The position numbers and the translations under genes were made by a program. Positions 18,942 to 26,649 of a stretch of 64,000 bases of DNA are shown here, in pieces. Numbering within the stretch: the stretch's first letter is position 1; every line of letters starts with the position of its first letter. The notes beneath the pieces are model-generated. The model was not told the origin of the DNA, did not search any database, and was given only the letters and a program-made list of their open reading frames with translations. Source of the stretch: Firmicutes bacterium UBA7523 (lineage in GTDB: Bacteria; Bacillota; Dethiobacteria; Dethiobacterales; Dethiobacteraceae); the NCBI GenBank assembly GCA_002479415.1, contig DLMZ01000055.1, positions 68,027-132,026 of the forward strand, read 5' to 3'.

Positions 18942-18992
18942 AATTCCCTTTTACTGTCGAAACATTACAGCAAGCGACAACAAAAGGGAATT
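18942..18992 (-). terminator. Hairpin H1 between agrB and agrD (terminator/attenuator)
   Basis: Inverted repeat with outer arms AATTCCCTTTT/AAAAGGGAATT and inner arms TGTCG/CGACA around a 15-base loop; on the minus strand it is followed by TTTTTATTTTT. It overlaps the agrB stop codon. It is homologous to H2 upstream of agrB. The plus strand reading contains TGTCGAA, the Spo0A-box heptamer. Confidence 0.65.
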
Positions 18993-19620
18993 AGTTTTTA
19001 GTGGCAGTAATTCTGTTGGGACTAAACAGTAAGCTTAATAATGCAATTAGCTTGTAGCCCGGCGGTGTGAGGAGAAAGGATTGCCAAAGTAAGCTAAGGT
19101 TGCCTGCAATATACAGATGTAATAAAGTGTGATTCTGGCTTAGCCAAAGATAGTTGCCCGAGATAAACCAGAGAAAAACATACAAGAAAGAAAACCGCCT
19201 TAAAAATGTGCGATGTGTCGGTGATGTAATGGGTTTTTGAGGCACATCGGCAGGAGCGTAGAAATAGGCTGCCGCCGCAGCCAACAGGGAAGGGAATATA
19301 ATTAGCAGATATGCGGACATAACGACCGGAGCTGCGGCTTTACCGAGCCAAGCTAGGGAGATGGTAACAAAAGTGCCGACCGTCAAGCAGCGGAGCAGTG
19401 TGTGGCAATGTGCGCCGCCGCTTAATTTGCGGTAGGACATACCTACAAAAAAAACAGCCATAGCTTCGGGGAGGATGCCGGCAGCTGCAGATAGAGGCAG
19501 GACTGCCAGCAATGCTAATAATGTTCCAATAAATGAGTGCAGCCCATAACGGGCAATATCTGTTTGGTCCTGTGATAAATTCAGTTCTGCGGCGATATAT
19601 TGAATAAATTTTTCCTGCAA
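18991..19620 (-). CDS. agrB: AgrB-family peptide processing and export protease
   Basis: 209 residues, TTG start with GGGGG upstream. AgrB is a polytopic membrane cysteine protease that trims the C terminus of AgrD and forms its thiolactone. Catalytic residues are visible as GGAH (His71) and Cys78, with the family's seven-residue spacing. Five to six hydrophobic segments follow. It lies between the 159-residue membrane protein and agrD on the same strand. No agrA response regulator is nearby. Confidence 0.9.
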   Translation of the reverse strand: MQEKFIQYIAAELNLSQDQTDIARYGLHSFIGTLLALLAVLPLSAAAGILPEAMAVFFVGMSYRKLSGGAHCHTLLRCLTVGTFVTISLAWLGKAAAPVVMSAYLLIIFPSLLAAAAAYFYAPADVPQKPITSPTHRTFLRRFSFLYVFLWFISGNYLWLSQNHTLLHLYIAGNLSLLWQSFLLTPPGYKLIALLSLLFSPNRITATKN

Positions 19621-19652
19621 TTTTGTATCCCCCAGTTTATAATTTTAAGCTT

Positions 19653-19691
19653 TCGCTGAATTATAAAATTATTCTCGCTGAAATATAAAAT
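19653..19691 (-). repeat. Direct repeat pair upstream of agrB
   Basis: TCGCTGAATTATAAAAT (19653-19669) and TCGCTGAAATATAAAAT (19675-19691), 22 bases apart, i.e. two helical turns. The minus strand contains TTTATAAT, a possible -10. Paired direct repeats with this spacing resemble LytTR-type regulator sites; this is inference. Confidence 0.5.
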
Positions 19692-19737
19692 CCCTATAAT
19701 TGTCGTAAGTTTACACTAAACGACAATTACAGGGATT
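19689..19737 (-). terminator. Hairpin H2 upstream of agrB (terminator/attenuator)
   Basis: Inverted repeat AATCCCT-TAATTGTCG / CGACAATTA-AGGGATT with one mismatch and a 15-base loop. On the minus strand it is followed by a TTTTAT stretch. It shares sequence, loop length and layout with H1. Confidence 0.6.
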
Positions 19738-19759
19738 AAGGGCAAATGCAGAACGACGC

Positions 19760-20239
19760 TTATCTGCTTGCTTCTAAGAAGGCAGGGGATCTATGGAACC
19801 CGCGAGCACGGTAACTGATTATGAATATGATGAGCATAAAAAGCTTTTGGGGAATAGCTACCAGAATTCTCAGCCAAGGGTCGCTTAGAATCATTTCAAG
19901 GGTAACGGGAAAGACAGATATAATTAAGGGCATAAATAGAATTTCCGCTGCTACTACAAATAAAAAGCTGAGAAAAGCAGCAATCAGAGCTTTCTTATAA
20001 GAGATATTGCAGACTAGAAAAATATGAATTGAAAATAGGATTAAGATGATTATAGAATGGGCGCCCATAGGCAGGGGGAGTTTCCTGGCAAAAAATGCGG
20101 AAATAGCAAACAGTAGAGAGAGATATATAGTAGTCTTTAGCTGTGGCTTGATACCGATTAAAGTTAAGCCAACTGCTGCTAAAAGCATTCCCTCGGGGAA
20201 GGCGACTAAAAGTAGTGTTATTAGCGGCATAGTATCCAT
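19760..20239 (-). CDS. Small polytopic membrane protein of the agr locus
   Basis: 159 residues with about five hydrophobic segments (ITLLLVAFPEGMLLAAVGLTLIG, IYLSLLFAISAFF, IIILILFSIHIFLVC, ALIAAFLSFLFVVAAEILFM, LFMLIIFIISYRARG). ATG behind GGAGGT. I do not recognise a named family; it looks like the membrane half of an AgrC-type receptor without a kinase domain. It lies 64 bases after the histidine kinase gene and before agrB, so a receptor or helper role for the peptide signal is a reasonable inference only. Confidence 0.7.
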   Translation of the reverse strand: MDTMPLITLLLVAFPEGMLLAAVGLTLIGIKPQLKTTIYLSLLFAISAFFARKLPLPMGAHSIIILILFSIHIFLVCNISYKKALIAAFLSFLFVVAAEILFMPLIISVFPVTLEMILSDPWLRILVAIPQKLFMLIIFIISYRARGFHRSPAFLEASR

Positions 20240-20303
20240 TTAATTACCTCCGTAAATGTATTTGCCGTTGCCTACAATGGGATGGCCAAGTATTTCAAAG
20301 AAA

Positions 20304-21407
20304 TTAGTCTGGGCTTGTGTCCGGCGCGGGTAATTCTATGGTGAACCTGGTGCCTTGGCCGAGGACGCTCTCTACGCCGATTACTCCCTTATGGGCTAAG
20401 ATAATGTTTTGGCAAATTCCTAAGCCAAGCCCGGTTCCGCTTTCCTTTGTGGTGAAAAAAGGGGTAAAAAGCTTTTCCATTACTTCCGGGCTGATTCCTG
20501 TGCCGCTGTCGTTGATATGAATAATAGCCGTTTTCTTGTTTTTATCCCAAAGGGTGGAAACGGAAAGCGTTCCTCCGTTGGGCATGGCTTGAACTGCGTT
20601 GTTAAAAAGGTTAAGAAAGACTTGAATAAATTGATTGCGGTCCAGATATAGCGGAGGTATATCTAAGGTAGGATAAAAGCAAATATCAACGTCTTTTCGC
20701 ATACCTTCGCCAGATATGAGAGAAGAAACTGTTTCTAAAACCTCATTTAGTTGAACGTACTCTTTTTTAGGTGTGTCAGGTCGGCTGAAGCGGAGAAAGT
20801 CAGTAATAATTTGGTTGGTACGCTTAATTTCTTCCAGAATTAGCTTGAATATCTCTTCGCTTCCGCTTTCCTTGGGGCATTTTTTTTCCAGCAGCTGTAC
20901 ATATCCATGAATCACAGTAAGGGGATTTCTTATTTCATGTGTAATTCCCGCTGCAATTTCACCGGCCAATGCCAGTTTTTCTATTCTTCTTGTTTGGGCG
21001 TGCAGCTCCTCGTTTTCTGCTAGCTGTTTGCGCAGAGTTTCAATGTTTTGACGGAACCAATCTACAGTTATGACAATTAAAAAGTAGACTGCGATAAACG
21101 GAAACAGCTCCATCTCAGCAATAGAAACATTAACAATTTCCCTAATTTCCGGCACAAAAACTTTAACAGCAAAAGAACTGCTTAATACAGCAAAAATAAT
21201 GCCGGGTATAAAGCCGGAAAAAAAAGTCACACTGAATACGATTAAATATAATACATAGAGAAATAGCCTGCCTTCGTCATGAGAAGTTTGATGAGCATAG
21301 TTCAAAAGCAGAAAGGCTGCACATGAAGAAAAAAAGATAAATGCTTTTGTGGGGAGAGAAAATGACCTCTCAGAAAAGAAATGGTTAGCTAGAGTTTTTG
21401 TATTCAT
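20304..21407 (-). CDS. Membrane sensor histidine kinase, sporulation-kinase type
   Basis: 367 residues. Three to four N-terminal membrane segments (to about residue 117), a short coiled coil (NIETLRKQLAENEELHAQ), HisKA with phospho-acceptor His157 in THEIRNP, and HATPase_c with N box FNNAVQAMP, G1 DSGTGIS and G2 GTGLGL. The HEIRNPLTVIHGYVQLL block is of the KinA-E type that feeds the Spo0A phosphorelay, not the HPK10 type of AgrC. No response regulator is adjacent. A perfect Spo0A-box heptamer lies 53 bases upstream of the start. Confidence 0.88.
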   Translation of the reverse strand: MNTKTLANHFFSERSFSLPTKAFIFFSSCAAFLLLNYAHQTSHDEGRLFLYVLYLIVFSVTFFSGFIPGIIFAVLSSSFAVKVFVPEIREIVNVSIAEMELFPFIAVYFLIVITVDWFRQNIETLRKQLAENEELHAQTRRIEKLALAGEIAAGITHEIRNPLTVIHGYVQLLEKKCPKESGSEEIFKLILEEIKRTNQIITDFLRFSRPDTPKKEYVQLNEVLETVSSLISGEGMRKDVDICFYPTLDIPPLYLDRNQFIQVFLNLFNNAVQAMPNGGTLSVSTLWDKNKKTAIIHINDSGTGISPEVMEKLFTPFFTTKESGTGLGLGICQNIILAHKGVIGVESVLGQGTRFTIELPAPDTSPD

Positions 21408-21459
21408 CTATTTAATCCGCCTTAAGGAATAATAAATCGTCATACCACTTATTGGTTGA

Positions 21460-21466
21460 TTCGACA
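21460..21466 (-). promoter_or_regulatory. Possible Spo0A box upstream of the kinase gene
   Basis: TGTCGAA on the minus strand. TTGTCG here also forms a possible -35 with TATGAC 17 bases further on (minus strand), so the site would overlap the promoter. A heptamer is short; chance occurrence is possible. Confidence 0.4.
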
Positions 21467-21562
21467 ATTCATTTTTTTTTCCTTCTTAAAAATGTTAGGA
21501 CATATTTATTCTCAGGGCTGAATAGGATGGAAAGGAAAGACAGGCGGAAAAGAGGTGGGAGT

Positions 21563-22102
21563 ATGGGCAAAAAACTATTTGTGGTGGAAGGACGGCGGTT
21601 ATTACCGCTGTTATTTCTCCTAGTGCTGATGGTGTCCTTGTCGGTTTATGATTCTTTGAGGGCCAGTCCCACGGTAGTCCCGCAGGATACGGCCAAGGGC
21701 AGTGAAGTGAACTTTACCACGGCAGACAAGGGTGAAAGAAAAGAGCGTCCGGCCTTTCGTCTGGCGGTAGATCATCAAGGCTGGAAGGAAGCGGCGGAGG
21801 CTTGGTCTGTTAATTTGCCCCAGTACCCTTTCCAGCCCCAGCATGAAATTGCTTTGTTTGCTTTACATGCTGAAGTGCAGAAGATTCAAAGCACTTTCAA
21901 GGGGGAAGGGGAGCAGGAAGTTAAGGTTTTGGTTGGACCGAAAAAGGATTTCTTCCATGCTGTAACCATGCCTTTAGCTGACGTGATGCTGGAAGCGGGG
22001 GAGACAACGTGGATATTCGTGGACAAAAAAGGGACAATTCTGGAGCAGTTCGCAGTGGGAAGAGCTGCTGAAACCATAGCTGCCGACACTCCTCAAAAGT
22101 AA
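21563..22102 (+). CDS. Membrane-anchored protein of unknown function
   Basis: 179 residues from ATG at 21563, chosen because GAGGTGGGAG precedes it; the frame is open back to 21452. One membrane segment (LLPLLFLLVLMVSLSVYDSL) near residues 12-31, then an outside domain with DHQGWKEAAEAWSVNLPQYPFQPQHEIALFA-like charged/aromatic region and VGPKKDFFHAV. I do not recognise a family. It is divergently oriented from the kinase gene and ends before a palindromic repeat copy. Confidence 0.6.
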   Translation: MGKKLFVVEGRRLLPLLFLLVLMVSLSVYDSLRASPTVVPQDTAKGSEVNFTTADKGERKERPAFRLAVDHQGWKEAAEAWSVNLPQYPFQPQHEIALFALHAEVQKIQSTFKGEGEQEVKVLVGPKKDFFHAVTMPLADVMLEAGETTWIFVDKKGTILEQFAVGRAAETIAADTPQK

Positions 22103-22124
22103 GCCGGGGTTTTCAGGGGTAGCT

Positions 22125-22200
22125 CAGCTTTGCCGCACAACCCCAATTTCTCGCCGTATTTTTAATACGCTAGCGAGAAGGGGTTGTTTGGCTTTGCCTG
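22125..22200. repeat. Partial palindromic repeat copy C, possible terminator
   Basis: Core of the repeat family: GCTTTGCCGCACAACCCC on the left, CGTATT/AATACG at the centre, GGGGTTGTTTGGCTTTGC on the right. It lies between two convergent genes and can fold into a long hairpin. Confidence 0.6.
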
Positions 22201-22235
22201 CAAATATTCTTATATTATGCCGGGTTGTATTGACC

Positions 22236-23354
22236 TCAGCCTGTTTCAGTCAAGCTCGGGATAATGCTTCTGATGGTTTCTTCCTGTAATGAGTCAATTT
22301 TGTTAAAGTCCATTGCAGGAATGTAGTACTCCTCTAGTTTTTGGTGATTTTTTTTTGCTTGTTGAAATTTTTCTATTGCTTTGCCCAGTAAGAACCAGAA
22401 TCGTTCCATGTTTTCTGTGCGTTCGGCTGCAGTACTCCTTAGGGAGGACAGACGGGTATGCTTGTTAAGCGATAGTGTGAGTTGAGATTGGAGCTTTTGC
22501 GTAGCGGGCAGAGAAAATGAATGAGGGTGGTTTCCTTTTACGAACGCTGTTTGCAAAACAGGAATTACCACAGCATCAAGGCGTTCAGGTTCAAATGGGC
22601 AGCGGTATGCTTCCAAATCATGGCCGGCTCGCCGGACAGTATCATATATTTGCTGCAGCAAATAAGATTTGCCTGTGCCAGGATCACCGGTTAACAGGTA
22701 TAATGTGGTACAGTCTGCTAAAATTGACGGGTAGAAATTTATTAAGCCTTCGGAGGAAATGGCGCCTGCAAAAAGGTGACGAACAGTCGGTTCTTTTTTT
22801 GCCGGCGGTAATTCTGCCGCCAGTTCGCCAAGAAGGCTGTGGCTCATCTGAGATAGGCCGGAAGAATCCAAGGACAGAGACATAAGGTATCGAAGCTTTT
22901 CCATAACAACACTGGCTTCTTTCAAGTATTGATAAGCCTGGGGATAAATTGTTTTGCCTTGTTGAATAATAGCTGTGATTTCCTCTTTATGCTGTTGCAG
23001 CAGATATGTATCCCAAAAATTGCCTAAGTTTATGATTTCATCTCTGGCTCCGGGGTACACGGGGTCTACAACATGAGGTGCTGTACCATCGATAATGGTA
23101 AGATTGAGCGATGGAATTGTCAGTCCATCCAGGGAGCTGGGATCAGAAGAGCAATAGAATTGCTCGATGTCAAAACCATGCTCCATTGCTCGCTTGCCAA
23201 TTTCTTTCATAAAAGTTGACTTTCCCGTACCCGGTCCACCCTTAATAACAATAATTCGGCCATCGATTTGTGTGTGTATGTAGTTAAATAAAGAATAGAA
23301 GCCGCAGACTGTATTGCCGCCGGCAAAAAACTGTTTTTTGCTTCCTTTTTTCAT
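22236..23354 (-). CDS. Two-P-loop ATPase, PRK06851-like
   Basis: 372 residues from the ATG behind AAAGGAG; a GTG five codons upstream overlaps that site and is rejected. Two tandem halves each begin with a Walker A motif: IIVIKGGPGTGKST near residue 40 and LLTGDPGTGKSY in the second half; each is followed by an IEQFYCSSDPSSLDG or LEAYRCPFEPERLDAV segment, showing internal duplication. Such proteins occur in spore-forming Firmicutes and have no assigned function. It is convergent with the 21563 gene and divergent from the HIT gene. Confidence 0.75.
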   Translation of the reverse strand: MKKGSKKQFFAGGNTVCGFYSLFNYIHTQIDGRIIVIKGGPGTGKSTFMKEIGKRAMEHGFDIEQFYCSSDPSSLDGLTIPSLNLTIIDGTAPHVVDPVYPGARDEIINLGNFWDTYLLQQHKEEITAIIQQGKTIYPQAYQYLKEASVVMEKLRYLMSLSLDSSGLSQMSHSLLGELAAELPPAKKEPTVRHLFAGAISSEGLINFYPSILADCTTLYLLTGDPGTGKSYLLQQIYDTVRRAGHDLEAYRCPFEPERLDAVVIPVLQTAFVKGNHPHSFSLPATQKLQSQLTLSLNKHTRLSSLRSTAAERTENMERFWFLLGKAIEKFQQAKKNHQKLEEYYIPAMDFNKIDSLQEETIRSIIPSLTETG

Positions 23355-23435
23355 GGCGTCTCCTTTCACTTGGCTATTAGTGTTTCTTTATTTTATGATA
23401 TGTCTAAAAGAGTGTGCGTCAGTTTAGGCTGTAGT

Positions 23436-23464
23436 TTGCCGATTGCGGAAGAAGATGGTATAAT
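23436..23464 (+). promoter_or_regulatory. Promoter of the HIT gene
   Basis: TTGCCG (23436-23441), 17-base spacer, TATAAT (23459-23464), 32 bases before the start codon. Confidence 0.7.
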
Positions 23465-23496
23465 TGGGAGTGTAGAAGCAACAAGGGGGTTAAGCA

Positions 23497-23826
23497 ATGC
23501 AAGATTGTATCTTCTGTAAGATTATTGGGGGAGAAATTCCCGCAGATATTGTTTTTGAGGATAACTTAACTATTGCTTTTAGGGATATTCAGCCGCTTGC
23601 GCCGACCCATGTTCTTGTGGTTCCCAAAAAGCACTATAGCTCACTGGATGAACTCCCTGATGATCCGCTTTACACAGGGAAGGTTTTGCTTGCCGTTAAG
23701 GATGTGGCTGAGAAGCTGGGGGTATCCGGCGGGTATAAACTGATTACGAACTGCGGTGCACCGGCGGGTCAGGTTGTTCCTCATTTGCACTTTCATGTAT
23801 TAGCCGGCAAAAAGTTTGTTCCTTAG
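23497..23826 (+). CDS. HIT family nucleotide hydrolase (HinT-like)
   Basis: 109 residues with the histidine triad motif HLHFHV (GQVVPHLHFHVLAG) near the C terminus and an N-terminal CIFCKIIGGEIP zinc-like motif. HinT proteins hydrolyse AMP-lysine or other nucleoside phosphoramidates in the cytoplasm. It precedes rpsU, as often in clostridia. Confidence 0.92.
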   Translation: MQDCIFCKIIGGEIPADIVFEDNLTIAFRDIQPLAPTHVLVVPKKHYSSLDELPDDPLYTGKVLLAVKDVAEKLGVSGGYKLITNCGAPAGQVVPHLHFHVLAGKKFVP

Positions 23827-23853
23827 GGGTGACTGTGTCCCTGCGGCCTGCAG

Positions 23854-23882
23854 TTGACAGACAGTTATGAAAACGATATAAT
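23854..23882 (+). promoter_or_regulatory. Consensus promoter of rpsU
   Basis: TTGACA (23854-23859), exactly 17 bases, TATAAT (23877-23882): a perfect sigma-A promoter. A second TATAAT with a TG extension lies about 20 bases further on, so two starts are possible. Confidence 0.85.
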
Positions 23883-23966
23883 CTATTAAGTATTCTTGGT
23901 ATAATTCGTCGTAGTATTCGACAGCAATTCTTCCATGCAAGGTAGTAGTGAGGGGAGGGAAAGCAG

Positions 23967-24152
23967 TTGACACAGATTAAGGTTGGGAAAAATGAGACTC
24001 TTGACAGCGCGATACGTCGTTTTAAAAAGCAATGCGCTAAAACAGGAATTTTAGCAGAAGTCCGGAAGCGTGAACACTATGAGAAACCTAGTGTGAAGCG
24101 CAAAAAGAAATCCGAGGCCGCACGTAAAAACAACAAAAAAAAGTTTAGTTGA
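23967..24152 (+). CDS. rpsU: 30S ribosomal protein S21
   Basis: 61 residues, TTG start behind GAGGGGAGGG. Sequence [21 protein letters not shown] and the very basic C terminus are diagnostic of S21, which helps mRNA binding on the small subunit. In Bacillus rpsU is followed by yqeY; here it is followed by a terminator and the signal-peptidase module. Confidence 0.97.
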   Translation: MTQIKVGKNETLDSAIRRFKKQCAKTGILAEVRKREHYEKPSVKRKKKSEAARKNNKKKFS

Positions 24153-24158
24153 ACATAC

Positions 24159-24183
24159 AAAACCCGGATAAGCCGGGTTTTTA
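24159..24183 (+). terminator. rpsU terminator
   Basis: AACCCGG-ATAAG-CCGGGTT stem followed by TTTT. Confidence 0.85.
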
Positions 24184-24334
24184 TGCGTCTATAGGGCAAC
24201 AGCGAGTATGGGTTTCCACTAAATTATAGAAAAAAGCAGGGTTATGATACTTTTTGTAGAATTAAATCAAAAATAGTAACAGATAGAATTAACTAGAAAT
24301 CCTGATGGTGAAAGAATGAAAGGGAGGGATTGCT

Positions 24335-24850
24335 ATGAAGAGTACAAAGGTTTTGGTTGCTATTGTGTTTTTGCTCTTTGTTGCGGTTGTATTAAGTATG
24401 ACAGCGTTTAACCAAGTAGAAATAGACAGAGATATTACCGCCACCGTACTATCTGATGTAGATGCAGATGTTGCTGTTCGTTTTGAGCTTTTAAACCATG
24501 AGCCGGAAGGGTTTGACTACACAGTTCTTGGAAATGTTGTTGACGGTAAAATAACGATAAATCTTGAAGGAATGCTTAACGTGGACAGCGGTTTCAATCC
24601 TGATGCGTTGTTTGTTATAGGCACAACAGCGCAACCTGTTTTGAAAATAACGAACAACACTTCAGTAAGCATTGACGTAAACGTTGCAGCAACCCCTGAG
24701 GGTACAATTAAGATGTATGATTTAGAAGATTTTGAGGCAAATCCAAGCACTATCGCTGCATCAGGAAGCGAATCTTACTACTTCGAAATTAATACACCGC
24801 AATCAACAGATAATTTAACAGCAGTTTTAGAGGTTAGGAAAAGCAGTTAG
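24335..24850 (+). CDS. Small exported protein of the SipW-type module
   Basis: 171 residues. An N-terminal hydrophobic segment (VLVAIVFLLFVAVVLSMTAF) is followed by a beta-rich domain with repeated Asp/Asn and Val (DRDITATVLSDVDADVAVRFELL), resembling DUF1102 or TasA/camelysin-like exported proteins that are cut by SipW peptidases. I cannot prove the family by eye. GGGAGG precedes the ATG. It is the first gene of a four-gene row and the most abundant-substrate candidate for the adjacent peptidase. Confidence 0.65.
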   Translation: MKSTKVLVAIVFLLFVAVVLSMTAFNQVEIDRDITATVLSDVDADVAVRFELLNHEPEGFDYTVLGNVVDGKITINLEGMLNVDSGFNPDALFVIGTTAQPVLKITNNTSVSIDVNVAATPEGTIKMYDLEDFEANPSTIAASGSESYYFEINTPQSTDNLTAVLEVRKSS

Positions 24851-24904
24851 TTGCATTAAACAAAGAGAAATTGCATGCAAATAAGCTTTGAGTGAGGGTG
24901 TAAT

Positions 24905-25999
24905 ATGAAAGGCTACAACTCTAATACCCTCGTAATTCTGTTTATATTTCTGATAGCAGGGATTCTTATATCCGGCATATCGGGCTATAGAGTTTTAGGA
25001 CCGGCATATGTGTCTTCCGGAAGCATGGAATCGGCTATCCCTGCCGGTTCCATTGTTTTTGTTTTGCCATCCCGAAATTTAAGGGTAGGAGATGTAGTCG
25101 TCTTTCGTCCTTTAAAAATTGAGTCTAACAGAGTGGCTCACAGGGTAGTAGGGATAACCGAAGAAGGGTTAATAACAAGAGGAGATGCCTCTTTAGGAAT
25201 AGACCAGGAAATCGCGGGCGAACTTCCTGTAGCAGTTGAAAGGATAATGGGAAAGGTTTTTTCAATAAATGGCTATTTCCCCCACATCAAAGGCGCACAT
25301 TATATATTTGCTATAATCGACAATATAAATATGGATAAGAGACTAGTACTTCTTATACTGCTAATTATTAGCAGTATATTGGCAAGCTTAAAGCCTTATA
25401 GGCAGAGAGTTGTTGAGAAGCGCTTAAGGGTTAAGCATCTATATCTAACGTGCTTAATCTTTTGCATTATGGTTTTTTTCGCTTCTTTTATGTTAAGCTC
25501 CGGAATTAAGACGGTTAATTACAACTTACCTGTACCACAACCAGGGCAATTTTCTATACCTGAGCCAGCCGCTTCCCTGGATTTAAAAGTATACAATCGT
25601 TCTCTTATTCCCGTTTTTCATTTTATTGATGCTTTCTCGCCGCTTGTTGTTAGGCATGCACCAAGAATGATTGCTCCCTTATCATCTTTGAATGCATCAC
25701 TTACTATACAGGAGACAGGTATTTATGGTTGGCAGCGATCGTATATAAGGGTTTACCATTATCCTGCCATTCTGCCTTATGACATTGTAGTTATGTTGCA
25801 TGCGTATAGCCCTTACTTGGTTATTTCAGTTATGGCTATGCTTTTATCCGGGGGGTTTCTTCTCTTGCTGCAAATGATAGACGGCTGGTTGCCTCTGAAA
25901 GTTATTTGGAGAAAGCCCTTATTAAAGCGGCGTAGGCTTAGAAGGATATTTGCTTTCTTCATAATGCGTTTTATACGCAATAAAAGAGGTGAGGCATAG
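24905..25999 (+). CDS. Signal peptidase I, SipW/ER type, with extended C terminus
   Basis: 364 residues, twice the size of a plain SipW. N-terminal anchor, then box B SSGSME with catalytic Ser40, box D NRVAHRVV in which His79 replaces the Lys of ordinary bacterial enzymes, and box E TRGDAS. After about residue 145 two more membrane segments (RLVLLILLIISSILASL, LTCLIFCIMVFFASFML), an outside domain and a third (VMAMLLSGGFLLLL) follow. ER-type peptidases process special substrates such as TasA. Its stop overlaps the next start by one base. Confidence 0.88.
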   Translation: MKGYNSNTLVILFIFLIAGILISGISGYRVLGPAYVSSGSMESAIPAGSIVFVLPSRNLRVGDVVVFRPLKIESNRVAHRVVGITEEGLITRGDASLGIDQEIAGELPVAVERIMGKVFSINGYFPHIKGAHYIFAIIDNINMDKRLVLLILLIISSILASLKPYRQRVVEKRLRVKHLYLTCLIFCIMVFFASFMLSSGIKTVNYNLPVPQPGQFSIPEPAASLDLKVYNRSLIPVFHFIDAFSPLVVRHAPRMIAPLSSLNASLTIQETGIYGWQRSYIRVYHYPAILPYDIVVMLHAYSPYLVISVMAMLLSGGFLLLLQMIDGWLPLKVIWRKPLLKRRRLRRIFAFFIMRFIRNKRGEA

Positions 26000-26610
26000 T
26001 GCAGAAACTTGCTAAAATAGCTGCATTGCTATTTATGGTTGTATTTGTAGCTATGTACCAGTACACTCTGTCCTTAGATGAAATAGTTTTGGATAGGTAT
26101 GGCAATGCAGCCGTGGTAGCAGATGCAGCTGGTGGGGCGTTGGGTATTGTAGGTTTGGCCGGCAACACCTACAATGTTGACGATGAAACAAAAACTCTTA
26201 TTGGCGGAATAGCTAATAATACGGTGCTTAATTCAGACTTATACGCCACAGCTTATCTGAATGTTACGAGGGCGCGAAAGAGAACCCTTATTATTCTCCC
26301 TTCAAATGCTGCTTGGACGTTTAAGGTTTGGATTGGTGATGAGTCGGTCACCTTTTCTGGGGTCGGGGCAGCAAGCAATTTGCATGAAGAATTTGGACCA
26401 GTATATATTCCCAAAATGAATCTTGTAAATATATCGGTAGAAGTAGATGTTGAAGGTTATACAGGGCTTGGAGCAGCTTATGCTTTTGAGGGCAAGCTAA
26501 TGTTTGATTTTGCCGGATTCGGAGAAGATAGCTTATATTTTGAGCTTACAGATATGCCCTATCCCAGACACTGTTATGTTAACAGTAGCGAAGGAACACT
26601 TGAACTTTAA
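25999..26610 (+). CDS. Second exported beta-rich protein of the SipW-type module
   Basis: 203 residues, GTG start overlapping the peptidase stop (TAGTG), with GAGGTGAGG upstream, so coupled translation is likely. N-terminal hydrophobic segment (IAALLFMVVFVAMYQYTLSL), then a Gly/Ala-rich region and beta-rich domain (TAYLNVTRARKRTLIILPSNAAW). It resembles DUF1102-type surface proteins found beside such peptidases in archaea and clostridia; not certain. Confidence 0.6.
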   Translation: MQKLAKIAALLFMVVFVAMYQYTLSLDEIVLDRYGNAAVVADAAGGALGIVGLAGNTYNVDDETKTLIGGIANNTVLNSDLYATAYLNVTRARKRTLIILPSNAAWTFKVWIGDESVTFSGVGAASNLHEEFGPVYIPKMNLVNISVEVDVEGYTGLGAAYAFEGKLMFDFAGFGEDSLYFELTDMPYPRHCYVNSSEGTLEL

Positions 26611-26649
26611 ACGTCAAAAGTGTTATTCGTGCTTGAAGGAGGGAAGATT

